From F23-B02 sp963625655 (GTDB lineage Bacteria; Bacillota; Clostridia; Oscillospirales; Oscillospiraceae): a DNA stretch of 29,559 nt. Under the pieces are notes generated by a model. The model searched no databases, was not told the origin of the DNA, and worked only from the letters and a program-made list of their open reading frames with translations. Of this stretch, positions 20,740-28,158 are shown in pieces. Made by a program: the position numbers and the translations under genes. Each line of letters opens with the position of its first letter. Position 1 is the first letter of the stretch. The stretch spans positions 1 to 29,559 of the forward strand of contig CAVFTS010000023.1 in NCBI GenBank assembly GCA_963625655.1. The letters are read 5' to 3'.

Positions 20740-23232
20740 TTACTGCTCCGCTTCGGCTTCCGCCTCCGCCTCGTCCTTTTCCGCCGTGGCAACGGAGATG
20801 ACCTTCGTCTCCCCGCCGAGACGCATGACACGGACGCCCTGCGTCGATCTGCCGAGGACGCTGATGCTGCCCACGTCCATGCGGATCATGGTGCCGTCGT
20901 TCGAGATGACGAGCAGGTCCTCCTGTCCGGTGACTACCTTCACGTCCGCCACAAGTCCCGTCTTTTCGGTGACGTTGTAGTTCTTGACGCCCATGCCGCC
21001 TCGGTTCTGAACGCTGTACTCGCTCACCTCGGTGCGCTTGCCGTAGCCGTTTTCGGTTATGGACAGCAGCGTGCTGCCCTCGGCGGCGATGCCCGCACCG
21101 ACGACGAGGTCGCCCTCACGAAGACGTATGCCTCTGACGCCGACGGCGTCACGTCCCATGGAGCGCACGTCGTTTTCGTCGAAGCACACGGACATACCGT
21201 CCTTCGTCGCAATGATTATCTTACAGCCTCCGTCCGTCTGCAAAACGGTCATCAGCTCGTCGCCCTCGTCGAGCGAAAGCGCCCTTATGCCGTTGGAGCG
21301 GATGTTTTTAAACAGGCTCTGCGCCGTACGCTTGACCGTGCCTCTGCGGGTCACGAACATGAGGAAGCTCTCCTCGTCGATGCCCCTGCCCGCTATCATG
21401 GCGCTGACCTTCTCGCCCGGCTCTATGGGGATGATGTTCACGATGTTGCTGCCCCGTGCGGTCCTGCCCGCCTCCGGGATGCGGTAGCCCTTGCGGACGT
21501 ACACCTTGCCGAGGTTCGTGAAGAACAGAATGTTGTCGTGCGTTGATGCGGTGAACACCGTTTCGACAAAGTCCTCGTCCCTCGTGGACATGGCACGCAC
21601 GCCCTTGCCGCCTCTGCCCTGCGCCTTGTATTCGCTTGCGGGCAGGCGCTTTATATAGCCGTTGTGCGTGAGCGTGTAAACGCAGTCCTCCTCGTCGATG
21701 AGATCCTCTATGTCGATCTCGTCCTCAAGGTCCTGTATCTCGGTCTTGCGCTCGTCGCCGTAGCGGTCACGAATGTCGCAAAGCTCGGTCTTTAAAACGC
21801 CCTTGATCTTTTCGGGATCGGCGAGCAGCTCCTTGTAATACGCTATTTTCGCCTCAAGCTCGTTATACTCGTTCTGAAGTCTCTCTCTGTCAAGACCCTG
21901 AAGCGCCTTGAGACGCATATCGAGTATCGCCTGCGCCTGAACGTCACTTAAGCCGAAGCGCTTCATGAGGTTCTGCTTTGCATCGTCATAGCTGCTGCGG
22001 ATTATGCGGATGACCTCGTCTATGTTGTCCTGCGCAATGAGCAGACCCTCTAACAAATGCGCACGCTCCTCCGCCTTGCGGAGATCGTAGCGTGTTCTTC
22101 TGACGATAAGCTCCTCCTGGAATGTAAGGTACTCGTCGATTATGTGGCGGAGGTTCAGTATCTTGGGCTGGCTCTGATTGTTCACCAGTGCCAGCATATT
22201 TATCGAAAAGCTGGTCTGAAGCTGGGTCTGGGTGAGCAGACGATTTAGCACGACCTGCGGATTTGCGTCCCTTTTCAGCTCTATGACTATGCGCATACCG
22301 TTGCGGTCGGTCTCGTCACGGAGGTCGGATATGCCCTCGATGCGCTTGTCACGCACGTTCTCGGCGATAGCCGCAATGAGCTGACGCTTGTTGACCTGAT
22401 ACGGCAGCTCGGTAACGATGATGCGAATCCTGTCCTTGCCGAACTCCTCAAACTCGGTGCGGGCACGCATTATGACTCTGCCCCGTCCGGTCATGTACGC
22501 CTGACGGATGCCGGCTCTGCCCATGATTATGCCCTTCGTCGGGAAGTCGGGACCCTTGACGTGCTGCAAAAGCTCGCTCATCGTCGCTTCCGGGTTATCC
22601 AGAACGCAGATGCAGGCGTTTATCACCTCGGTGAGGTTGTGCGGGGGAATGTTCGTCGCCATGCCGACGGCGATGCCGCTTGAGCCGTTCACGAGCAGGT
22701 TCGGGAAGCGGGACGGAAGCACCATCGGCTCCTGCCTCGTCTCGTCGAAGTTCGGGAGGAAATCGACCGTCTCCTTGTCGATGTCACGGAGCATCTCGTC
22801 GCACATCCTCGCCATGCGTGCCTCGGTGTATCGGTAAGCCGCCGGGGGGTCGCCGTCCACGGAGCCGAAGTTGCCGTGACCCTCGATGAGCGGATAGCGC
22901 ATCGAGAAGTCCTGCGCAAGTCTGACGAGTGCGTCGTACACCGATGCGTCGCCGTGGGGGTGATACCTACCCAAAACGTCGCCGACGGCGGTCGCACATT
23001 TTCTGAACGGCTTGTCGTGCGTGAGATTGTCCTCGTACATCGCATACAGTATGCGGCGGTGTACGGGCTTTAAGCCGTCACGCACGTCGGGGAGCGCACG
23101 TCCCACGATGACGCTCATGGCGTATTCTATATAGCTGGTCTTCATTTCCTTGACCAGCTCGGATTCGACTATCGCCTGCTGTGGAAATGCGATGTCCTCC
23201 GGCTTGTAATCCGTATTCTTTCTTAATGCCAT
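20740..23232 (-). CDS. gyrA: DNA gyrase subunit A
   Basis: GyrA is the breakage-reunion subunit of the enzyme that introduces negative supercoils. The 830-residue length is normal. Catalytic Y135 lies in AAYRYTEARM. The C-terminal wrapping domain has the GyrA box QGRGGKG at 538-544, which distinguishes it from ParC. The C-terminus ends in an acidic EAEAEAEAEQ tail. The quinolone-determining region reads HPHGDASVYD (91-100), so the residue matching E. coli S83 is A96. The ATG at 23232 has AAGGAG upstream and lies 32 bases after gyrB, the standard order in Firmicutes next to the origin. Confidence 0.98.
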   Translation of the reverse strand: MALRKNTDYKPEDIAFPQQAIVESELVKEMKTSYIEYAMSVIVGRALPDVRDGLKPVHRRILYAMYEDNLTHDKPFRKCATAVGDVLGRYHPHGDASVYDALVRLAQDFSMRYPLIEGHGNFGSVDGDPPAAYRYTEARMARMCDEMLRDIDKETVDFLPNFDETRQEPMVLPSRFPNLLVNGSSGIAVGMATNIPPHNLTEVINACICVLDNPEATMSELLQHVKGPDFPTKGIIMGRAGIRQAYMTGRGRVIMRARTEFEEFGKDRIRIIVTELPYQVNKRQLIAAIAENVRDKRIEGISDLRDETDRNGMRIVIELKRDANPQVVLNRLLTQTQLQTSFSINMLALVNNQSQPKILNLRHIIDEYLTFQEELIVRRTRYDLRKAEERAHLLEGLLIAQDNIDEVIRIIRSSYDDAKQNLMKRFGLSDVQAQAILDMRLKALQGLDRERLQNEYNELEAKIAYYKELLADPEKIKGVLKTELCDIRDRYGDERKTEIQDLEDEIDIEDLIDEEDCVYTLTHNGYIKRLPASEYKAQGRGGKGVRAMSTRDEDFVETVFTASTHDNILFFTNLGKVYVRKGYRIPEAGRTARGSNIVNIIPIEPGEKVSAMIAGRGIDEESFLMFVTRRGTVKRTAQSLFKNIRSNGIRALSLDEGDELMTVLQTDGGCKIIIATKDGMSVCFDENDVRSMGRDAVGVRGIRLREGDLVVGAGIAAEGSTLLSITENGYGKRTEVSEYSVQNRGGMGVKNYNVTEKTGLVADVKVVTGQEDLLVISNDGTMIRMDVGSISVLGRSTQGVRVMRLGGETKVISVATAEKDEAEAEAEAEQ

Positions 23233-23264
23233 TTTTCTACTTCTCCTTTAGTCCGAAGCGCCGC

Positions 23265-25196
23265 TTAATAATCGAGATTTACTGCGTACTTGGCGTTTTC
23301 TTCGATAAACGCCTTTCTCGGCTCGACCTGTTCGCCCATCAAAACGGTGAATATCTCGTCCGCCTTCACCGCATCCTCAAGGCAGATACGGCGCAGGGTG
23401 CGGGTCTCCGGGTTCATGGTCGTCTCCCAAAGCTCGTGCGGGTTCATCTCGCCCAAGCCCTTAAAGCGGCTTATATCGACCTTTGCGTTGGGGTTGTCGC
23501 CCCTCAGCTCGGCGGACACTCTGTCCCTCTCCTCGTCGGAGAATGCGACCCTCGTCTGCTTGCCTCGTGTCAGCTTATACAGCGGAGGCACGGCGGAGTA
23601 CACATAGCCCTGCTCGATGAGCGGACGCATGAAGCGGAAGAAAAACGTCAGCATAAGCGTTCTGATATGCGCACCGTCAACGTCGGCATCCGCCATGATG
23701 ACGATCTTGTGATAGCGCAGCTTGGTGACATCGAACTCGTCGCCTATGCCGGCGCCCAGTGCGGTTATGACGGGCGCAAGCTTGTCGTTGCCGTACACCT
23801 TGTCGGCTCTCGCCTTTTCAACGTTGAGCATCTTGCCCCAAAGCGGGAGTATCGCCTGGAATCTCGAATCCCTGCCCTGAGTTGCGGAGCCGCCTGCGGA
23901 GTCGCCCTCGACGATGTACAGCTCGGTGAGCGAGGCGTCCCTCTCGTTGCAGTCACGCAGCTTATCGGGCATCTGCCCCGACTCAAGCCCCGTCTTTCTG
24001 CGGACGGACTCCCTCGCCTTTCTTGCGGCCTCTCTCGCCCTCGATGCGGTCATCGCCTTTTCGAGTATCGCCTTGCCGACGGCGGGGTTCTCCTCCAAAA
24101 ACTGCTCCAGCTTGTCGGACACGACGCCGTCCACGAGCGTGCGCATTTCGGAGTTGCCGAGCTTTGCCTTGGTCTGACCCTCAAACTGCGGCTCGGTGAG
24201 CTTTACGGATATGACTGCGGTCATGCCCTCACGGCAGTCCTCGCCGGAGAGCTTGTCGTCGTTTTTGAGTATGCCCGCCTTTATGCCGTAGGCATTGAGA
24301 ACTCTCGTGAGCGCAGTGCGGAAGCCGGTTTCGTGCATACCGCCCTCCGGCGTGTGGATGTTGTTTGCAAACGAAACGATGACCTCGTTATAGCTGTCGT
24401 TATATTGCAGAGCGATCTCCGCCTCGGAGTCCTTTCTCTCGCCCTTCATGTATATGACGTTCTGATGCAGCGGCGTTTTGTTCTGATTTATGAAGCTCAC
24501 GAACTCACGGATGCCGCCCTCGTAGCACATCTCGTCCTTTTTCTCCCTGCCGGGACGTCTGTCCTCGGTCGAGATGAAAAGACCGGCGTTTAAAAACGCC
24601 TGCTCCCTCATGCGGGTGTGCAGCGTATCGTAATCGAACACCGTCTCCTCGAACATCTGAGGGTCGGGCTTAAAGCGCACCGTGGTGCCGCTGCGGTCGG
24701 TATCGCCGATTATCTTCATCTCCTGAGTGATGTTGCCTCTGGAGAATTTCATTTCATAGATCTTACCGTTTTTATGAACGTGGACGCAGAGCCACTCGCT
24801 CATTGCGTTGACAACGCTTGCGCCGACGCCGTGCAGACCGCCGGAGACCTTATAGCCCCCGCCGCCGAATTTGCCGCCTGCATGCAGTACGGTGAAAACG
24901 ACTTCAAGCGCACTCTTTCCCGTCTGCTCCTGAATGTCCACGGGGATGCCTCTGCCGTTGTCCCTGACGCATATCACGTCGCCCTCCTCGATGACTACCT
25001 CGATGCGGCTGCAATAGCCCGCAAGCGCCTCGTCTATGGAGTTGTCGACGATCTCGTACACAAGGTGGTGCAAACCCGACGCCGAGGTCGAGCCTATATA
25101 CATGCCCGGACGCTTCCTTACCGCCTCAAGCCCTTCAAGCACCTGTATCTGTGATGCGTCATATTCCTGAGTTATCTTCTCGTTGATCTCAGCCAT
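23265..25196 (-). CDS. gyrB: DNA gyrase subunit B
   Basis: GyrB supplies ATP hydrolysis to gyrase. The 643-residue protein has the GHKL ATPase (EIVDNSIDEALAG with E48 and N52; D79 and GRG in the second motif). The transducer domain follows, then the TOPRIM domain (EGDSAGG beginning at E430; MADADVDGAHIRTL). The C-terminal tail has the family RFKGLGEMNPHELWETTMNP stretch. It is the short Gram-positive form, without the proteobacterial insert. ATG at 25196 is preceded by AAAGG. It lies 30 bases after remB. Its position two genes after recF confirms GyrB and not ParE. Confidence 0.98.
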   Translation of the reverse strand: MAEINEKITQEYDASQIQVLEGLEAVRKRPGMYIGSTSASGLHHLVYEIVDNSIDEALAGYCSRIEVVIEEGDVICVRDNGRGIPVDIQEQTGKSALEVVFTVLHAGGKFGGGGYKVSGGLHGVGASVVNAMSEWLCVHVHKNGKIYEMKFSRGNITQEMKIIGDTDRSGTTVRFKPDPQMFEETVFDYDTLHTRMREQAFLNAGLFISTEDRRPGREKKDEMCYEGGIREFVSFINQNKTPLHQNVIYMKGERKDSEAEIALQYNDSYNEVIVSFANNIHTPEGGMHETGFRTALTRVLNAYGIKAGILKNDDKLSGEDCREGMTAVISVKLTEPQFEGQTKAKLGNSEMRTLVDGVVSDKLEQFLEENPAVGKAILEKAMTASRAREAARKARESVRRKTGLESGQMPDKLRDCNERDASLTELYIVEGDSAGGSATQGRDSRFQAILPLWGKMLNVEKARADKVYGNDKLAPVITALGAGIGDEFDVTKLRYHKIVIMADADVDGAHIRTLMLTFFFRFMRPLIEQGYVYSAVPPLYKLTRGKQTRVAFSDEERDRVSAELRGDNPNAKVDISRFKGLGEMNPHELWETTMNPETRTLRRICLEDAVKADEIFTVLMGEQVEPRKAFIEENAKYAVNLDY

Positions 25197-25226
25197 TTCC
25201 GTTCGCCTTTCGTTCTTTATTTTCCG

Positions 25227-25487
25227 TTAAAAAAGTCTGTCCTCTTCCGCACGGCGCAAAAGCGTCTGCGTCGACATCTGACTCAAAAATACCCTTACAC
25301 CGCCGCCGTCCCTGCACACGACGAAGCTTTTCGGAATGTCCTCCGCTGCGTTAATTACCCTGCCGGCACGCTCTGCGTCGGCAAGAAAGCTCCTCGTTAT
25401 GCGGCTTTGACTGCTGTTGTCCAGATCGAATACGCCCACTATGTCCGTCTCCGGCACGAGCGTTCCGCCGCCGAGATGCAGATACAT
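25227..25487 (-). CDS. remB: RemB/YaaB-like protein (DUF370 family)
   Basis: This small protein (86 residues from the chosen start) begins MYLHLGGGTLVPETDIVGVFDLDN, read here from codon 1, which is typical of the RemA/RemB (DUF370) family. RemA relatives form oligomers that bind DNA and activate biofilm matrix genes in Bacillus; the RemB paralogue (YaaB) sits between recF and gyrB, exactly as here. The family-consistent ATG at 25487 shares its A with the recF stop (TGATG). Another in-frame ATG two codons earlier (25493) is possible. Function as a regulator is from the family only. Confidence 0.87.
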   Translation of the reverse strand: MYLHLGGGTLVPETDIVGVFDLDNSSQSRITRSFLADAERAGRVINAAEDIPKSFVVCRDGGGVRVFLSQMSTQTLLRRAEEDRLF

Positions 25488-26587
25488 CAGCATATCCTGC
25501 CTTTCTCGACACGCAGCACCTTTGCCCCGGTGCGCTTCGATATGCCCTCGTCCTCGCAGCAGCTTATAAAGGTCTGTCCGCCGCCGATGCGGTTTAAGAC
25601 AAACTCCTGCCGCATGGGGTCAAGCTCGGACAAAACGTCGTCAAGCAGCAGCACGGGGTACTCGCCCGTTTCGTCGAGGTATATCTCACGCTCGGCAAGC
25701 TTCATGGAAAGCGCCGCAGTCCTCGTCTGACCCTGACTCGCAAAGCTCCGTGCGTCTCTGCCGTTTATCGTGACGGCTATGTCGTCCTTATGAGCGCCGC
25801 TTAGGCACTGCTGACTCTGAAGCTCCGCCTGCCGATGTTTTTCCTGATGGTCGCAGAGGTCGTAGTATATTTCTCTGACGCTGCCGAGGGGATCACGCAC
25901 CGTCGATACCGTCCTGTACTCAAGACCGAGCTTCTCGTCCGCTGCGGAAAACTCGCCGTGTATGGGCGCCGCTTCTTCCGCAAGCCTTGCGACGAACGCC
26001 GCCCTGTATCTGATAAGCTGCGCCGAGAGCCTGCACATCCCGTCGGAAAATTCGTCGAGAGTGTCGAGCAGGGATGGCTTTTCGTGCCAGTCCTTTAAAA
26101 TGCGGGTCTTGTTCTCGTAGAATTTATTGAACTGCGTCAGATACTCGGCATATCTCGGACGTATCTGACTTATCGCATTGTCCATGAGCCTGCGCCGGGC
26201 CGCCGCTCCGTCCTTTATGATATTGAGGTCGTCGGGGCAGAAAAGCACCGTTTTCAGCGTCTCGCTCAGCTCCGATGCTGTCTTTTTGACGCCGTTTACG
26301 CTGATCTGCTTTCTGACGCCCTGCTTTATCACGATGCGCACGGTCTGCTCTCTGCCGCCGCTTTCGATGTCCGCAAGTATCTCGCAGAAGTCGTTGCCGA
26401 AGCCGAGCAGCTCACGGTCAAAGCGGGTGCGGAAGCTCCTCCCGCACGAGAGCAGATACACCGCCTCAAGCAGATTCGTCTTGCCCTGCGCATTGGCACC
26501 GTAGATGACGTTCGTCGCCGGAGAGAAGCTCGCTGTCTCAAAGTCGTAATTACGAAAGCCGTTCAGGGCTAACCTGTTTATTCTCAT
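25487..26587 (-). CDS. recF: DNA replication and repair protein RecF
   Basis: RecF is an SMC-like ATPase that helps load RecA at single-strand gaps and supports restart of stalled forks. The 366-residue protein has Walker A GANAQGKT (30-37), the ABC-type signature around SQGQ (284-287), and Walker B PVLLLDD with D316 and D317. The N-terminus has the family stretch LNGFRNYD. It lies in the conserved dnaA-dnaN-S4-recF order. The ATG overlaps the stop of the S4 gene by four bases. Confidence 0.97.
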   Translation of the reverse strand: MRINRLALNGFRNYDFETASFSPATNVIYGANAQGKTNLLEAVYLLSCGRSFRTRFDRELLGFGNDFCEILADIESGGREQTVRIVIKQGVRKQISVNGVKKTASELSETLKTVLFCPDDLNIIKDGAAARRRLMDNAISQIRPRYAEYLTQFNKFYENKTRILKDWHEKPSLLDTLDEFSDGMCRLSAQLIRYRAAFVARLAEEAAPIHGEFSAADEKLGLEYRTVSTVRDPLGSVREIYYDLCDHQEKHRQAELQSQQCLSGAHKDDIAVTINGRDARSFASQGQTRTAALSMKLAEREIYLDETGEYPVLLLDDVLSELDPMRQEFVLNRIGGGQTFISCCEDEGISKRTGAKVLRVEKGRIC

Positions 26588-26796
26588 GCCTTGACTATCT
26601 CAAGCTCGTTTCCGGCAAAGCTCACACGGTCGCCGGGGTAGATCTTCTTGCCCCTCTGAGTGCATACCTCGCCGTTAACGCTGACCATGCCCTCGGCGAT
26701 GCAATATTTTGCCTCGCCGCCGGTACCCGTGAGCGCCGCAAATTTGAGCAGGGAGTCAAGCTTTATAAATTCCGTTGATATTTCTATTTTTTCCAT
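26584..26796 (-). CDS. yaaA: S4-domain RNA-binding protein, YaaA type
   Basis: This 70-residue protein is a single S4-like RNA-binding domain: IKLDSLLKFAALTGTGGEAK, then EGMVSVNGEVCTQRGKKIYPGD. Such proteins are found between dnaN and recF in most Firmicutes; a role in ribosome assembly has been proposed for the family. The gene starts 12 bases after dnaN with AAAGGG upstream and overlaps recF by four bases. Confidence 0.92.
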   Translation of the reverse strand: MEKIEISTEFIKLDSLLKFAALTGTGGEAKYCIAEGMVSVNGEVCTQRGKKIYPGDRVSFAGNELEIVKA

Positions 26797-26808
26797 CTTA
26801 TCGCCCTT

Positions 26809-27915
26809 TTAGGATTTAAGTCTTATCGGAAGTATCATATATTTAAAGCCGTCGCCGCCGTCTGCCGGAGTGATGACGCAGGGAGAGGAGCCGGTATTTA
26901 AGCCCACCGTTATCTCGTCTGCGGGAGCGGCCTTGAGCGCATCCATTATATATTTGTCGTTAAAGCCGATCTCGATACCGTCTCCGTTGCCGGAGCATAT
27001 GCACACGTCCTCCGCCTTGCCGATGGGCGTTACGCAGACACAGTTTATAATGCCGTCGTCAAAGCTTATGCGGACGGGATTTTTAGTCTTTTCGTCAACG
27101 ATCAGCGACACACGGTCAACGGCACGCAGAAGCTCTCCGCGGTTTACGTTTATCTCATACTTGAAGCTTTCGGGGACTGCCTTGCGGTAGTTGAGGAAGT
27201 CGCCCTCCAGTCTGCGGGTGACGATAACGGTCTTGCCGACGGAGAAGGAAACGTGATTCCCGCCGACGGAGATGCGCACGTTCTCCTCGCCGTCGCTCGG
27301 GCAAATGCGCTCAAGATCGCTCAGCGCAGCTCCCGGAACGATAAACTCGTCGTTACCTTCCTCGCCCTCGATCTTATCACGGCGAAGCGCAAGACGGTAG
27401 CCGTCGACGGAAATAAGCGTCAGAACGCCGTCCTCTATCTCAAACTTAGAGCCGGTGTAAACGGGACGGCTGTCGTTATCGGAAACGGCGAAAATGCTCT
27501 GATTTATCATGCTTTTTATGGTTTTCTGAGCAATCGTATAGGAGCGCAGCCCGTCGACCGAGGGAAGCTCCGGATAGTCGTCGGGATCCATTCCCATAAA
27601 CGAAAACTCGGTCTTTCCGCACTTTACGAAGGTCATACCCTTTTCGTCGCTCTCGATGGAGACCATGCCCTCCGGCATACGTCTTACCATTTCGCCGAAA
27701 AGCTTTGCCTCCAAAACGACGGAGCCGGGTTCTCTGACATCCGCCTCTATACTGCTGTAAATACCTTTTTTAAGGTCATAGCCCGTGACTCTCAGGTCGT
27801 TTCCCGCCTCAAGCAGGAGACCCTCAAGCGAGGGAATGGGACTTTTGCTTGCCGCAGCTCTCGACGCAACGGCGACGGCGGCCTGAAGAAAATGCTTTTC
27901 GCAGGTCAGTTTCAT
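26809..27915 (-). CDS. dnaN: DNA polymerase III sliding clamp (beta subunit)
   Basis: The clamp is a ring dimer that tethers the replicative polymerase and is also the docking site for MutS, MutL and other proteins. The 368-residue length and three-domain repeat are as expected. The N-terminus MKLTCEKHFLQAAVAVASRA and the C-terminus GFKYMILPIRLKS are typical. The ATG at 27915-27913 has GGAGG eight bases upstream. The same frame continues 57 codons upstream into the origin region, but that stretch is AT-rich, not clamp-like, and was rejected. A candidate promoter for the gene lies in the origin at 27947-27975. Confidence 0.97.
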   Translation of the reverse strand: MKLTCEKHFLQAAVAVASRAAASKSPIPSLEGLLLEAGNDLRVTGYDLKKGIYSSIEADVREPGSVVLEAKLFGEMVRRMPEGMVSIESDEKGMTFVKCGKTEFSFMGMDPDDYPELPSVDGLRSYTIAQKTIKSMINQSIFAVSDNDSRPVYTGSKFEIEDGVLTLISVDGYRLALRRDKIEGEEGNDEFIVPGAALSDLERICPSDGEENVRISVGGNHVSFSVGKTVIVTRRLEGDFLNYRKAVPESFKYEINVNRGELLRAVDRVSLIVDEKTKNPVRISFDDGIINCVCVTPIGKAEDVCICSGNGDGIEIGFNDKYIMDALKAAPADEITVGLNTGSSPCVITPADGGDGFKYMILPIRLKS

Positions 27916-27946
27916 TTTCGTTTCCTCCCGATATAAAAAACGTGTT

Positions 27947-27975
27947 CTTATAAATAATAAATAATAATATTTCAG
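27947..27975 (-). promoter_or_regulatory. Candidate dnaN promoter inside the unwinding region
   Basis: On the minus strand CTGAAA (27975-27970) is followed after exactly 17 bases by TATAAG (27952-27947), about 32 bases upstream of the dnaN ATG. It overlaps the AT-rich tract and the end of the TAG run, so open-complex formation and origin melting would use the same DNA. Confidence 0.55.
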
Positions 27976-27993
27976 TAGTGATAGTAGTAGTAC
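27973..27993. other. DnaA-trio-like trinucleotide run
   Basis: Reading the plus strand in triplets from 27973 gives CAG TAG TGA TAG TAG TAG TAC. Read 3' to 5' away from the DnaA box this is GAT-GAT-GAT-AGT-GAT-GAC, which matches the DnaA-trio consensus (3'-GAT/AAT-5') known to bind DnaA on single strands. It lies ten bases from the perfect DnaA box in the correct orientation and next to the AT-rich tract. Confidence 0.75.
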
Positions 27994-28000
27994 GAAATAT

Positions 28001-28009
28001 TGTGGAAAA
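28001..28009 (-). other. DnaA box (perfect TTWTNCACA match)
   Basis: The minus strand reads TTTTCCACA, an exact match to TTWTNCACA, pointing toward the trio run and the AT-rich tract. It would be the box that positions DnaA for loading onto the trio. Confidence 0.8.
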
Positions 28010-28073
28010 GCCGCCGAATCGACCGTAAGCGCTGCATTTTCGGTGTTCACAAAAATGTTGTTTATTTTTAAGG

Positions 28074-28132
28074 TTTTCAACAGCAAAAATAAGCGCTTAA
28101 ATTTTCAACAGCTTTGAACAGCAAATCAACAG
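28074..28132 (+). repeat. CAACAG-type short repeats in oriC (weak DnaA-box-like sites)
   Basis: TTTTCAACAGC occurs at 28074-28084 and again at 28102-28112; TTTGAACAGC follows at 28113-28122 and AAATCAACAG at 28123-28132. TTTTCAACA differs from TTWTNCACA at one position (A for C at position 6). The last three copies are spaced about one helical turn apart, which would place bound proteins on one DNA face. Confidence 0.6.
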
Positions 28133-28158
28133 TGTTTCGTAAATGAAATGTTTAAAAC

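Larger units (their letters stand above)
27916..28158. other. Replication origin (oriC) region between dnaA and dnaN
   Basis: This is the only sizeable non-coding gap in the right half. It holds, from right to left, several CAACAG repeats with DnaA-box-like TTTTCAACA sequences (28074-28132), two copies of TAAGCGCT (28026 and 28090), a perfect DnaA box (28001-28009), a TAG-trinucleotide run (27973-27990) and an AT-rich tract (27932-27972). The same location holds the unwinding site in Bacillus subtilis. Upstream DnaA-box clusters, if present, would lie beyond base 29559. Confidence 0.85.

Noticed and set aside
23181..24593. A 470-codon open frame antisense to gyrB and the start of gyrA
   Set aside because: It spans two real genes on the other strand, has no ribosome site or promoter, and is a shadow of their codon use.
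27916..28086. N-terminally extended DnaN starting at 28086
   Set aside because: The extension would cover the origin and promoter, is hydrophobic and AT-driven, and does not resemble clamp proteins.
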